In this document: positions 1 through 8,710 of the stretch, piece by piece | Layout of the letters: each line of letters starts with the position of its first letter | Position numbering within the stretch: the first letter of the stretch is position 1 | Assembly (NCBI RefSeq): GCF_001552175.1 | Contig: NZ_BCQR01000071.1 | Location: 1 to 54,134, forward strand | Source of the DNA: Actinomadura kijaniata NBRC 14229 | GTDB taxonomy: Bacteria > Actinomycetota > Actinomycetes > Streptosporangiales > Streptosporangiaceae | Length of the DNA: 54,134 nt | Direction: 5' to 3' | Notes under the pieces: model-generated | Told to the model about the DNA's origin: nothing | The model's database searches: none | The model's input: the letters and a program-made list of their open reading frames with translations, nothing else | Position numbers and translations under genes: made by a program

Positions 1-1
1 T

Positions 2-109
2 CTCGGCCTCTCGCTCCACCACATGACCCGCGGGCTCAGAAACTGGGCGCAGGCACACATGGCCGAGGTCCTCGCAAACCGCGAGAAGCACGACGTTCGC
101 GCCCCCTGA
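2..109 (+). CDS. C-terminal end of an unknown protein (5' partial)
   Basis: An open frame enters from the left edge and gives about 35 residues ending in a TGA at 107-109. The piece includes a Trp-Ala-Gln-Ala-His-Met-Ala-Glu helix-like stretch and a basic tail. It is followed by a strong hairpin, as expected for the end of a transcription unit. Too little is present to name a family. Confidence 0.45.
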   Translation, partial: LGLSLHHMTRGLRNWAQAHMAEVLANREKHDVRAP

Positions 110-170
110 CGACTCACATCCAACCGTCCAACAGCTCTACATTCTCGGCCTACACCCTCAACTGCGTCAG

Positions 171-214
171 TGTCGGGTTGCGGCGGCACGTTGCCGTGCC
201 ACCGCAACCCGACA
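171..214. terminator. Bidirectional terminator-like hairpin
   Basis: A 19-bp inverted repeat (171-189 against 196-214, one mismatch) encloses a six-base loop. It sits between the rightward partial gene ending at 109 and the leftward vWA gene ending at 270, so it can end transcription from both sides. There is no T-tract, which is common for actinomycete terminators. Confidence 0.7.
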
Positions 215-269
215 TCTCGCTGAACTGGCCGGACCCAACCCTTGGGACGAGCCGTATCCCTCGTGCTTC

Positions 270-1598
270 TCAGCCGATCGTGACAACGCGGGCCCAATAC
301 GGTGGGCCGTCCGGGACATAGTCGGGGTTGTTCTCGTTCACTGTGCCCACTGGACGAGGAAAGAGTCCCACTACGGTGCGGCAAGGGGGCTGCTCGGCGG
401 GCCAGGGCGTCTGGCCGTCCGTCAGGGCGACGATCACGTCCGGGCGGGGCCGGGAGCGGAGCGCCCGGGTGAAACCCGAGCGCAGATCCGTTCCTCCGCC
501 ACCGATCAGTTCGAGGTTCTCGGCTTGGCAGAGGGGGACGGCGATCCTGGCCGCCGCGTCGCAGGAGATCACCGATACCAGGTCGCGCCGTCCGCTCACC
601 GCCCGCGAGATCGCCGCCACCTCCAGCAGTGCGCTCCCCAGTTCGGCATCGCTGACCGATCCGGATGTGTCGATCACCACGCAGACTCGGGGCGGCGTAC
701 GGCGCAGGCTCGGCAGGAGCACGCCGGGGACGGCGACTGAGCGCCGGGACGGACGCCGATAGCTGTGGTCTTCCCCTGCCCCACAGGCTCCCGCGGCCGA
801 GCGGACCGCTGCCCCCAGCAACTGCCGCCACGGCTGGGGCGGATGGAACGCCTCGTCGGCCCAGCGGCGCCAGCCCTTCGGCGCGGTGCCCGGCCGGCCC
901 TTGATGGCCTCGGCGACCCGGAAGCGCACCGCGTCCCGCTGTTGTCTGCTCAGGCCGTGTGCCCCGTTGGGTCCCAACTCCCACGGACGGCCCTGTCCGT
1001 CGGCCCCGCTGCCGCAGTCCAGCCAGGCCAGGTCCGGTGTGAGCGCGGACAGCGACGTTGTCCGCAGGTACTCCTCCATGAGCATCCCGTCGGGCAGCCT
1101 CAGCATCGAGGGCAGGGCCGCCCCGGCGGGCTGGGGAAGGCCGTCGCCGTAGATGTCGTCGTTGATCTCGAAGTCGGCGGCGATGTTGCGCCGCAGCCGT
1201 TCACCCGGTCCGTCCTTCCCCTGTTCTTTCGCGTACCGCTCTGCCCGTCGGTGATGGTCTCGCAGCAGATGGGAGACCTCGTGCACCCAGACGCCTGCCA
1301 GTTCCTCCACCGGGGTGCGCGCGACGAAGGCGGGAGAGACATAGCAGCGCCAGTGTGCGTCCACCGCCATCGTCGGTACTGACGGGTCCTCCACAACATG
1401 CAGCGCGAAGAGCGCGCTCGCCAGATAGGGACGGACCTTGACCGCGTGCAGTCGAGCGGCCAGCAGCTTGTCCAGCTCCAGCGGAAGGCCGGGCGGTCGG
1501 TGCGGCTCGTCGGGGCCGGTCGGGCGTGCCGGGACGGCGGTCCGCGCTCGGTGCGGCGGTGCGGGTCGGACCGTCGGAGACTTTGAGGTCCTTGTCAT
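270..1598 (-). CDS. vWA-like protein with DUF2201-type metallopeptidase N-terminal region
   Basis: The 442-residue product has an N-terminal region with a HEVSHLLRDHH motif (HExxH type) following GVWV, as in the predicted metallopeptidase/VWA-like family (DUF2201, COG3864). The C-terminal half is a vWA-like domain with a DTSGS MIDAS motif after RVCVVI and a later TDG. Its ATG overlaps the stop of the upstream MoxR gene (ATGA), so the two are co-translated. In known MoxR-vWA pairs the ATPase remodels a target recruited by the metal-binding vWA protein. The target here is unknown. It is the last gene of a five-gene leftward operon. Confidence 0.85.
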   Translation of the reverse strand: MTRTSKSPTVRPAPPHRARTAVPARPTGPDEPHRPPGLPLELDKLLAARLHAVKVRPYLASALFALHVVEDPSVPTMAVDAHWRCYVSPAFVARTPVEELAGVWVHEVSHLLRDHHRRAERYAKEQGKDGPGERLRRNIAADFEINDDIYGDGLPQPAGAALPSMLRLPDGMLMEEYLRTTSLSALTPDLAWLDCGSGADGQGRPWELGPNGAHGLSRQQRDAVRFRVAEAIKGRPGTAPKGWRRWADEAFHPPQPWRQLLGAAVRSAAGACGAGEDHSYRRPSRRSVAVPGVLLPSLRRTPPRVCVVIDTSGSVSDAELGSALLEVAAISRAVSGRRDLVSVISCDAAARIAVPLCQAENLELIGGGGTDLRSGFTRALRSRPRPDVIVALTDGQTPWPAEQPPCRTVVGLFPRPVGTVNENNPDYVPDGPPYWARVVTIG

Positions 1599-2890
1599 CG
1601 GCCCGCCCCCGCCGTGCGCACGGCGTCGGCCGGCCCCGTGGCGCGCCGTACCGACTGATCCGCCCGCTGGGCCAGGCCGATCACTCCAGCCAGCCGTTCC
1701 ACCGACTCCGGCACCTCCCAGTCGTCACGCCGCAGCGAGGCCAGGACCATCGCCGGGGCGACCAGCAGGTCTGCGGCACCGGTCTCCAGCGCTCGGACCA
1801 GTACCCTCCAGCCCGCCTCCCAGCGCTCCCGCTGTGGCCGTGCGCCCACCGCGGCCACGACCGCCTCCAGGGTCGCCTGACGGAGATCTCCCCTCGTCGG
1901 CAGCTCGGCCGATGCGGGATCGGCCAGCAGTGTCTCGGGGTCTGGCAGGTCCATCCGGTCCAGATGGGCGAGAAGTTCGAGTCCTGGCCCGTCCCCCACC
2001 GCGCCCCGTATCAGCAGCGCCAGCACCTCCCGGGAGACGGACGCCGCCGTGCCGAAGGCCAGCAGAGTCAGCGCGGCTTCCCAACTCCGGGGTGAGGGCC
2101 AGGCCCCGCCGCGCCGTGTCTCGGTGCTCGGCAGCCGGTGGATCAGTGTCGGCCGTGCCTGCAGGAATCCGCAGACCGCCCGCCGGGCGTACGCCACCGC
2201 CTCCGGTAGCTTCTCCGGCACCAGCCGGGGCAGCTGCGCCCGGGGCCAGACCCCGCCCAGCCCGCGCACCACGGTGTCGCGGTCGTGGACCCAGTACAGG
2301 TGCACGAATCGGTTGGCCAGCGGCGGGCTCAGTTCCCATCCGTCCGCTGCCGATGCGCGCGGATTGGCGGCGGCCACGATCCGTACCGCCGGCGGCAGTT
2401 GCAACGCGCCGACCCTGCGCTCCAGCACGACCCTGAGCAGCGCGGCCTGGACGGCCGGGGTGGCGGTGGAGAGTTCGTCCAGGAACAGCAGTCCCCGTCC
2501 GGCGCGTACGAGGTCCACTGCCCACTGCGGCGGCGCCATGGGCACTCCGTGCGTCGCCGGGTCGTCGCCGACGATGGGCAGTCCGGAGAAGTCCGTCGGC
2601 TCATGGACGCTGGCGATCACCGTTGTCAGCGGCAGGTCGAGCGAGGCGGCGAGCTGCGTCAGGGCTGCGGTCTTGCCGATGCCCGGTTCGCCCCACAGCA
2701 GCACGGGCAGGTCGGCTGCCACGGCCATGGTGAGCGCTTCGAGCTGCTCGTCGGGGCGCGTCTCGGTCGTGGTGGTTCGCAGCAGGGCCAGCAGGTCGTC
2801 AGCGAGAACAAGTTGCGGGTCGGTTCCGGATGCGTCGGCGGACATCCCGGTCGTCAGGACTGAGGTGGACGGAAGGGCATTGGAGGTCAT
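1595..2890 (-). CDS. MoxR-type AAA ATPase
   Basis: A P-loop ATPase of about 431 residues. The Walker A is GEPGIGKT near residue 70 and the Walker B is GLLFLDELS. A sensor-1-like Asn lies in AAANPR and an arginine-rich NRF follows, the usual MoxR/AAA order. The ATG at 2890 is preceded by AGGTGA at suitable spacing; in-frame ATG 2896 and GTG 2899 are alternative starts. It lies 83 bp after the unknown 465-residue gene and overlaps the vWA gene by 4 bp. MoxR ATPases usually act as chaperone-like remodelling enzymes with vWA partners. Confidence 0.9.
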   Translation of the reverse strand: MTSNALPSTSVLTTGMSADASGTDPQLVLADDLLALLRTTTTETRPDEQLEALTMAVAADLPVLLWGEPGIGKTAALTQLAASLDLPLTTVIASVHEPTDFSGLPIVGDDPATHGVPMAPPQWAVDLVRAGRGLLFLDELSTATPAVQAALLRVVLERRVGALQLPPAVRIVAAANPRASAADGWELSPPLANRFVHLYWVHDRDTVVRGLGGVWPRAQLPRLVPEKLPEAVAYARRAVCGFLQARPTLIHRLPSTETRRGGAWPSPRSWEAALTLLAFGTAASVSREVLALLIRGAVGDGPGLELLAHLDRMDLPDPETLLADPASAELPTRGDLRQATLEAVVAAVGARPQRERWEAGWRVLVRALETGAADLLVAPAMVLASLRRDDWEVPESVERLAGVIGLAQRADQSVRRATGPADAVRTAGAGR

Positions 2891-2973
2891 GGGCATCACC
2901 TGGGGGTAGTCGAAATGGACGCCATGGCCGGTGGGGCCACGCCGTGCGGAATTCGCGGTCGAGCGCGGGACGG

Positions 2974-4371
2974 TCAGCGTGCCCGTGCTGGGCTGGTACG
3001 CAGCCGCGTCCGACTGCGCGTTACGGGAGGGGGTACGGGCCGCAGCCCAGAGCGGAAGAGTCCGTGGTCGAGCTGGCGGGCCGCCGACGACTCCAACGCC
3101 TGGCGCAGCGGCCCGTCGCGCAGGACCGCAGCAGGACCGAGCAGGCCCTCGACCACGGCCAGCGCCCCGGAGACATCGCCGTGGCCCAGCCGCTCCCGAA
3201 CGGCGGGCAGCGCCTGCGGATCACGGTGCACCGCGTCGATCGCGCGAAGGCACGGCAGCGCGGGGCCGCCCAGTGCCACCAGCAGCTCTTCCCGGCGCAG
3301 TTGTGCCGGGTCATGGTCGACCGCCGTCAGTACCCCGTCTCGCAGCGCGATCCGGTGGACCTCTCCCCGGCACACCACTCGGTGGGGGTCGCCGGGCTGA
3401 GGTTCAGGGCCGGGCGCGGGTTCTGCTCCCGGCGCCGACAACGCCTTGGCCACGAGCGGATGCAGTCCATCGGCGGCGACCAGCCCGGCCCGCAGCAATG
3501 CCAGATCCGGAAGGGTCCGGGCCGCCGCCTCCGGTAGCACCGGCAGCGCCGCGACCACCTGGGGCGGCAGCGGCTCTCGAAGTGGCCGGAACGTCGGGAC
3601 ATGGTGGTCATCGGGGGCAACGAGTGCGAACGCCCTGCGGTCACGTGCGCCGAGCCGCACGGTGAAAACCCCGCCGGAGTCGCCCTCCGCCCTCAGCAAC
3701 AGCTCGGCCTCGGCGGCCCACCGCGCCGACGCCCACGAGTGATCGTTGATGTCGGAGGGATCGGGGTGGACCGGCTCTTCGAGCCAGGCGAGCGGATGGG
3801 GCCGGTCGGGAGGCGCCGGGGGCGGCGCGGCGTCCGCACCGCAGCGAGCCGCCAGTTCGCCGCACCGACTGGAGTCCCACAGATGCCGGTGCAGGTCGAG
3901 CCGGAAACGCCGGTCGGGATGTGGGTGCGGATGGTGCCTCGGTGCGTTGTCACCGTGCTCGTCCCAGAGGGCCAGCGACATCCGTTGGCCAGCATCCGCC
4001 CAAGCCGGCGGTGTTCGCACCACCAACTGCAACGGCGTGGTGCCGGGCCTGCCATAACGGGTGAGGGAGATGGTCAGGCCGGGCCGGAGCCGCCCGTGGG
4101 GAGCGATGCGGGGCATGTGCCAGCGAAGCAGATCCGGTGCCAGCCGGCGCAGATCCGCTCTCAGGCGGGTGACGAACTCGGTGCCGTAGCGGTTGCGCAC
4201 GGCGCGTAGATCGAAATCGATGTTGATCCGAGCGGAGGCGCAGGCCCCGGCCCAGTCACCGACCGCACGCCGTGCGGTCGCAGTCTCGATCATGGACAGT
4301 GGTACGGCGTACTCACGCACACGCTGCCACATCAGCAGATGGGCCGGAATGTTCGCGAAGTGGGGTGCCAT
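2974..4371 (-). CDS. Unknown protein, middle component of the MoxR-vWA operon
   Basis: A 465-residue protein that I cannot place in a named family. It has an Arg-rich first third, a His-rich stretch (HHPHPHPDRRF) in the middle and an acidic/Leu-rich C-terminal half. No signal peptide or membrane segment is visible. The ATG at 4371 overlaps the TGA of the small upstream gene by one base (TGATG) and follows AAGGTGAG, which favours it over the GTG at 4377. Its fixed place before MoxR and vWA suggests it is the third partner of that system, perhaps a substrate adaptor or effector; this is inference from position only. Confidence 0.75.
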   Translation of the reverse strand: MAPHFANIPAHLLMWQRVREYAVPLSMIETATARRAVGDWAGACASARINIDFDLRAVRNRYGTEFVTRLRADLRRLAPDLLRWHMPRIAPHGRLRPGLTISLTRYGRPGTTPLQLVVRTPPAWADAGQRMSLALWDEHGDNAPRHHPHPHPDRRFRLDLHRHLWDSSRCGELAARCGADAAPPPAPPDRPHPLAWLEEPVHPDPSDINDHSWASARWAAEAELLLRAEGDSGGVFTVRLGARDRRAFALVAPDDHHVPTFRPLREPLPPQVVAALPVLPEAAARTLPDLALLRAGLVAADGLHPLVAKALSAPGAEPAPGPEPQPGDPHRVVCRGEVHRIALRDGVLTAVDHDPAQLRREELLVALGGPALPCLRAIDAVHRDPQALPAVRERLGHGDVSGALAVVEGLLGPAAVLRDGPLRQALESSAARQLDHGLFRSGLRPVPPPVTRSRTRLRTSPARAR

Positions 4372-4670
4372 CAGCACTCACCTTGCGCGAACGATTCCCC
4401 CAATCCGTATGAGGAGTTGTTCTTCATCGCGGACATCATAAGCACCTGAAGGTGGATCTGCCAGCCTGGCCTCTGCTTGACCAACTCCATAGAGCCGTCA
4501 ACCCCTCGCCGACACCGGCCCAGCGCCTGGTGGGCGATGCCGCCGGTGATCGGCGGACGCAGCCGCATCGGCTCCATGCCCGCAGGCACCGACTGCAGTT
4601 CCCAGTCCTCCGGCACCTCCTCCAGCGGGGACCAGTCGGGCAGACTGTCCTCGACCAAGTCGGGCACCAT
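4371..4670 (-). CDS. Small hypothetical protein (about 99 aa)
   Basis: The frame from ATG 4670 to TGA 4371 gives an acidic N-terminal half rich in Pro, Glu and Trp and a C-terminal half with MELVKQRPGWQIHLQVL. The frame stays open further upstream, but there it overlaps the preceding gene, so the start is uncertain (a GTG at 4676 is also possible). The stop overlaps the start of the 465-residue gene (TGATG), which supports it as a translated operon member. No family recognised. Confidence 0.55.
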   Translation of the reverse strand: MVPDLVEDSLPDWSPLEEVPEDWELQSVPAGMEPMRLRPPITGGIAHQALGRCRRGVDGSMELVKQRPGWQIHLQVLMMSAMKNNSSYGLGESFAQGEC

Positions 4671-4725
4671 CACCCGCACCCGCTGCTGGCCGGGGTCGGG
4701 GACTCGCTGTTGGAGACGGGGGGAC

Positions 4726-5433
4726 TCACGGGTCCTCGCTGGTCTGCTCGGGGCCGGGGGTGATGCGCAGGGAGGCTTGTGGCAAGGTGCGGTGCAGGTA
4801 GCGGTCGTAGGCCTCGGCGATGAGGCGGGCGGCCGCTGCCAGGTCCTGATGGGTGCGGCCGTCCAGGGCCAACGGCTGGTGGTGACCGGCCCAGGCCACC
4901 ACGGGGTTTGCGGCGGCGTCGACCAGCGTGATGTCCAACCGGTTGGTGATGCGTGCGCTCGGCCGAACGTCTCCGTCCTCGTCACCGCCATCGTCATCAT
5001 CATCGCCGGTGTCCAGTTCGGCGGCGAGGTGAACCGTCATCGCGGTGACATAGACCTTGCCCGCCGCCCGGCGGTCCAAGGCCTCGCCGGTGTCCAGGGC
5101 AACCAGCTGCGTCCGGTCGGTGGCGGCCGCGCGGACATCACGGACGTGTCCGACCGCAGCCGCCGTAGCGTCTTGAAGGTCGCGCAGGCTGTGGTGTGCC
5201 GCGGCGTGGTCGCCGGCGTGCGCGGCCTGCACCGCCTCCGCTGCCAGGCGCAGACTCTTGAGCAGCTCCGCCATCGCCTCGGTGTAGCCGTCGCCGCTGC
5301 CGTGCCGCTCCCATGCCTGGTGACTGTCGCCCAGCGCCGGACCCAGCGCCGTCGCCAGCCGGTCGAGCAACTGCTCCACCTCCGGCAGGGCAGCCACCAG
5401 CGCAGCACCGGGCGGCGGCGGAGGTTTGCCCAT
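4726..5433 (-). CDS. Hypothetical helical protein with acidic linker, first gene of the MoxR-vWA operon
   Basis: A 235-residue product. The first half is Ala/Leu-rich and helical (EVEQLLDRL, AELLKSLRLAAEAV), then comes a very acidic Asp/Gly run near residue 150, then a compact C-terminal region ending in PEQTSEDP. Start ATG 5433 has AAGGTG six bases upstream; GTG 5442 is less well placed. It is followed at about 55 bp by the small ORF, so it heads the five-gene operon. It faces away from the gene at 5520, leaving an 86-bp divergent promoter gap. No known domain recognised. Confidence 0.7.
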   Translation of the reverse strand: MGKPPPPPGAALVAALPEVEQLLDRLATALGPALGDSHQAWERHGSGDGYTEAMAELLKSLRLAAEAVQAAHAGDHAAAHHSLRDLQDATAAAVGHVRDVRAAATDRTQLVALDTGEALDRRAAGKVYVTAMTVHLAAELDTGDDDDDGGDEDGDVRPSARITNRLDITLVDAAANPVVAWAGHHQPLALDGRTHQDLAAAARLIAEAYDRYLHRTLPQASLRITPGPEQTSEDP

Positions 5434-5519
5434 GTGCGTCACCTTCTCTTAGGTGGACCTTGCAGGTGTCAGGCAGCAGGTGAAGGACGTGGACGAATCT
5501 AGTCACTGAGAGGCCCAGC

Positions 5520-5900
5520 ATGCGCGCAGTCGCTGCGATCCAAGTCGGTAGATCGCGGCAAGCTGGACGAGTGGCCATTGCTTCCTTGCGTGCGACGACG
5601 GAGACGGGCGAGATCTACGACGATCCGTCTGAGGACCTGCTGTTCATGCTCTTTGAGGACATCGCCAACGGCGATGAGGACTTCTTCATTGTCGAACGAA
5701 CCGAGGGTGGTGGTCAGACCTACTTTCAGGTTGCTGGGGGCGGTCGCGGGTTCGTGCTGGAGTATCGCGACGGCGGGCCGGACCGCCACTTCGGCACCGA
5801 GTGTGATGACCTGCAGTGTGCTCACCGGGTAGTGACAGGCTGGGCTTTGGAGCTTGATGAATGGAGGAACGGTCTGGCCTGGAAGCAGATTCGTTTGTGA
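5520..5900 (+). CDS. Small protein, possibly of the Imm1/immunity type
   Basis: A 126-residue acidic protein with a core reading GEIYDDPSEDLLFMLFEDI, then TYFQVAGGGRGFVLEYRDGG, then RHFGTECDDL and a Trp-rich end. This layout of short beta strands, with a GGG-F-LEYRDGG block and late Trp residues, is common in small actinobacterial proteins and resembles Imm1-like immunity proteins; the assignment is by eye and tentative. The ATG has GAGAGG six bases upstream. A 108-residue frame on the other strand has no such features and was rejected. No cognate toxin lies beside it. Confidence 0.65.
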   Translation: MRAVAAIQVGRSRQAGRVAIASLRATTETGEIYDDPSEDLLFMLFEDIANGDEDFFIVERTEGGGQTYFQVAGGGRGFVLEYRDGGPDRHFGTECDDLQCAHRVVTGWALELDEWRNGLAWKQIRL

Positions 5901-6128
5901 CCATGCATCGACGAGCGTGCTCGAGCGTCGTCGCGGACTGCGTGTGACTTTGCGAGCTTGACGTTGTGGTTCCTTGCACTCTTCGTGTCGTAACCGGCAT
6001 TCGCGGGATCACCGGCGAGGGGGCAGAATTCAGTTTCTGTCTGGTGGGTGCATGGATGCAGGTGGGCCGGCTTGTGCGGCTCCTGCGTCCCGGCGCGGTC
6101 CGGGCCGCCGGGGTGGGCGCCGGGACGT

Positions 6129-6710
6129 TCAGGTCGATTCGGCGATCCAGCGGTCGGCCTGGTCGGCCAGCCATTCGATGCCAGCTTCGGCGCGTTCGCG
6201 GTCGCCGGTGTTGAGGTAGTCGAGCTGGAGTCCGGCGAAGGTCGCGTTCTGGAGGGTGGCGTAGCGCAGGGCCGCGTTCTCGGGGACGCCGCGGGCTCGG
6301 AAGGCGGCGGCCACAAATGCGATCCGGTCGGCGAGCAGGCGGGTGACCTGGCCGTGGAGCCTGCCTCCGGCGGCGAGTCCTTCGATCTCGTGGACGAGTC
6401 GGGTGAAGGGCAGGTTCTCCTCGGCCAGCTGCCATCGCCATGTGGCGCGGATGATGTCGCCCATGCCGCGTTCGCCGTCCCAGCCGGGGAGGGCGCGGAG
6501 TCGTTGTCGCTGTTGTTCGTCCAGGCGGGTGAGAACGGCTGTCAGGAGTTCGCTTTTGTCGGCGAAGTGGTGGGTCAGGACGCGCGTGCTGTGTCCGAGG
6601 TGTTCGGCGAGGGGGCGCATGGAGAGGGTGGACAGGCCGTTGGTGGCGAGGTAGTCGACGGTGGCGTCGAGCAGTTCGTCGCGGCGGTGGGGGTCGCGGG
6701 GCCTGGCCAT
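6129..6710 (-). CDS. TetR-family transcriptional repressor
   Basis: A 193-residue protein. The N-terminal HTH (residues about 10-55: ELLDATVDYLATNG, LSMRPLAEHLG, STRVLTHHFADKSEL) is typical of TetR. The C-terminal ligand domain is helical. The ATG at 6710 follows AGGAGAGG, so the longer frame starting at 6782 is not the likely start. It is divergent from the MFS exporter at 6832, the classic arrangement in which the TetR protein represses itself and the pump until a ligand binds. Confidence 0.92.
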   Translation of the reverse strand: MARPRDPHRRDELLDATVDYLATNGLSTLSMRPLAEHLGHSTRVLTHHFADKSELLTAVLTRLDEQQRQRLRALPGWDGERGMGDIIRATWRWQLAEENLPFTRLVHEIEGLAAGGRLHGQVTRLLADRIAFVAAAFRARGVPENAALRYATLQNATFAGLQLDYLNTGDRERAEAGIEWLADQADRWIAEST

Positions 6711-6748
6711 GGCCTCTCCTCGGGGTGGGGACGCGGGCAGTCTAGCGC

Positions 6749-6807
6749 TAGGGAAACACTTGTTGCCTAATGTGGCACCCACAGTTAGGGTGACGACCGT
6801 TTCCTAA
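6749..6807. promoter_or_regulatory. Probable twin TetR operators in the divergent promoter
   Basis: Two imperfect palindromes built from the same half-site lie between the two start codons. The first, 6749-6770, is TAGGGAAAC, 4 bases, GTTGCCTAA. The second, 6785-6807, is TTAGGGTGAC, 4 bases, GTTTCCTAA. An additional CCTAA/TTAGG inverted repeat spans 6766-6789. Repeated half-sites in a TetR/transporter divergent gap are the expected operator layout. The sequence repeats are direct observation; binding is inferred. Confidence 0.6.
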
Positions 6808-6831
6808 ACTGTGCTCTCCCGGAAGGACCCG

Positions 6832-8076
6832 ATGTCCCCCTCCCCCGGCAACCGCCTGCGCGCCGCGCCCACGCCGCGCCGCCGCCTCCCTCCCGCCTGG
6901 CTGCTCGCGCTGGCCCTGGCGACCTTCGCCTTCTCCACCGACGACTACATCGTCGCCGGGATCCTGCCCGGCCTGGCCGCCGATCTGGGCGTCACGCAGG
7001 CGGCCGCCGGGCAGCTGGTCACCGTCTTCTCGGTCACCTTCGCCGTCGCCTCGCCGGTGGCGGCGGTGGTGACGGCCACCTGGCCGCGCCGTCGCCTGTT
7101 CACCTGGGCGCTGCTGGCCTTCACGGTCGCCAACCTGGCCGTCGCGGCGGTCTCGGGATACGCCGCGTTGATGGCGTTGCGGGTGGTGGCCGCGCTGGCG
7201 GCGGCCGTGGTGGTGCCCGCCGCGCTGGCCACCGCCGCCGCGCTGGCCCCACCGGAGCGGCAGGGCCGTTTCCTGGCGCTGGTGATGACAGGGCTGACCG
7301 GTTCGTTCGTGGTCGGTGTGCCGCTGGGTACCTGGATCGCGGCGGCCGCGGGCTGGCGTCACGCGTTCGTGCTGTGCGGGGTGCTGGGCGCGTGCGCTGT
7401 GACCGCTCTGTGGCGCACGCTGCCCGAGCCGCCGCCGGTCGCCGCCAGCACCCTTCGGGAGCGACTGGCGCCGCTGGGGTCGCCCGCCGTGCTGGTGGGG
7501 CTGGTCGCCGCCGGGACAGGAGTGCTGGGCAACATGGTGGTCCTGACCTATCTGGCGCCGGTGCTGGGCGGGTTGTCGGGCACCGGTGGCGGCGGTCTTG
7601 GGCTGGTCTTCGTGCTGTCGGGTCTGGCCGGCATCGCCGGCGGCCAGCTCGGCGGCCGTCTCACCGACCGCTGGGGGCCGGGCCGGGCCATGCTCGGCGG
7701 CGGGGTCCTGTTCATCGCGGCCATGCTCGCGCTGCTGGTGTCCTGGGCGCTGCGTCCTGTTCCCTTGGCGGCCGTTCTGCCGTTCCTGCTGGGCTGGTCC
7801 ATGGCCGCCTGGTCGGTGCCTCCCCCGACCTCGGCCCGCCTGCTGGCGCTGGCCGGTCCCGCGGGTCCCCAGGCGTTGGCGCTCAACAGCAGTGCGGTCT
7901 ACCTGGGTGTGGCCGGTGGCGGCGGTCTGGGCGGGGCGCTGCTGTCCTTGCACGGTCCCGTCGCGCTGCCTGCCGCCGCGGCGTCGGCGATGTCGGTCGG
8001 TCTCGTGCTGTTCGCCGCGGCCGGGCGCCTGGCCCGTTCCTCTCCTGAACGCGCCGCCGGGCTGGGCCCGTCCTGA
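6832..8076 (+). CDS. MFS (DHA1-type) drug exporter
   Basis: A 414-residue protein with about 12 hydrophobic segments and short polar loops. It has a D-x-YIVAGILPGLAADL segment in TM1 and basic loop residues (WPRRRLF) between TM2 and TM3, as in chloramphenicol/arabinose-type exporters of the DHA1 group. A second-half loop, GGRLTDRWGPGRAM, is the repeat of the A-loop motif. The ATG at 6832 follows GGAAGGA; the ORF start at 6811 lacks a better site. It is probably controlled by the divergent TetR gene. The substrate cannot be read from sequence. Confidence 0.9.
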   Translation: MSPSPGNRLRAAPTPRRRLPPAWLLALALATFAFSTDDYIVAGILPGLAADLGVTQAAAGQLVTVFSVTFAVASPVAAVVTATWPRRRLFTWALLAFTVANLAVAAVSGYAALMALRVVAALAAAVVVPAALATAAALAPPERQGRFLALVMTGLTGSFVVGVPLGTWIAAAAGWRHAFVLCGVLGACAVTALWRTLPEPPPVAASTLRERLAPLGSPAVLVGLVAAGTGVLGNMVVLTYLAPVLGGLSGTGGGGLGLVFVLSGLAGIAGGQLGGRLTDRWGPGRAMLGGGVLFIAAMLALLVSWALRPVPLAAVLPFLLGWSMAAWSVPPPTSARLLALAGPAGPQALALNSSAVYLGVAGGGGLGGALLSLHGPVALPAAAASAMSVGLVLFAAAGRLARSSPERAAGLGPS

Positions 8077-8710
8077 CCGTGCGGGTCCGGCCCGGCCGTC
8101 GCGGCTGCCCTGAGGGGCTCTCGACGTGCGGGTCCCGGGATGCTTTCCTTCTCTGGCGGGGGATGGTCGGGCTGCGGTGGTCCTGGACGGCTCCCCCGCG
8201 CCTTGGGTGGAGCCGCGTTGGATGATGCGGCTGGTGTCGGAGATGGCGCTGGTAGGCCAGGATAAAACGATGCCCCATCTGACGCGGCTGTCCACCCCGG
8301 ACATGCCCGACCCCGTCAGGGAGGAAGCGCGCGAGCGGGTTCAGTACCTGCTGCAATGGCCAACTGAGGAGACCGACGCCGGATGACCGCAAGCGTGTGA
8401 CATCAGGCCGCGGTCCCAGATCGTCTAGACGTAGATCAGTCGCCAGACGTCGGGGATGCGTCAACACCGCCAGCAGGCGCGCCAGCAGATGCAGCCCGGC
8501 GGTTCCCGGTGGGGTGCGCGTCGTCCTGGTGGTGAGCGTCGCGTTCGAGCGCGCGGTGGTCATGCCTGGGCGGTGCGCCGTTCGCCCCGGCCGCCGCCAC
8601 GGCGAACCGCGTTCTGGGGATCACCCGCCCCGGCGGCCGCACAACCAGGGCGGACAGGCCCAGAGGCCCAGGACCTCCGTTGCATGGGCATCCTTGCTCC
8701 CGCCGGGAGC
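8077..8710. other. Intergenic stretch with no confident gene
   Basis: About 630 bp after the exporter. Frames exist on both strands but have shadow-like Arg/Pro/Ala composition. The only protein-like piece is a 54-codon frame at 8221-8385 (MMRLVSEMALVGQDKT onwards, ending TEETDAG). It may be a small gene or the remnant of a larger one. An 8-bp palindrome GTCTAGAC lies near 8422. Nothing else seen. Confidence 0.4.
8221..8385 (+). CDS. Possible small protein or gene remnant (54 aa)
   Basis: From an ATG in a GGATGATG context the frame reads MMRLVSEMALVGQDKT, then PHLTRLSTPDMPDPVREEARERV and a short acidic end. Its amino-acid mix is protein-like, unlike the surrounding frames, and the frame upstream (PWVEPRW) also looks coding, so this may be the end of a decayed gene. 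There is no clear ribosome binding site. Low confidence. Confidence 0.25.

Noticed and set aside
5499..5825. 108-codon leftward frame
   Set aside because: The opposite frame at 5520 has a better start site and a clear block pattern of a small folded protein.
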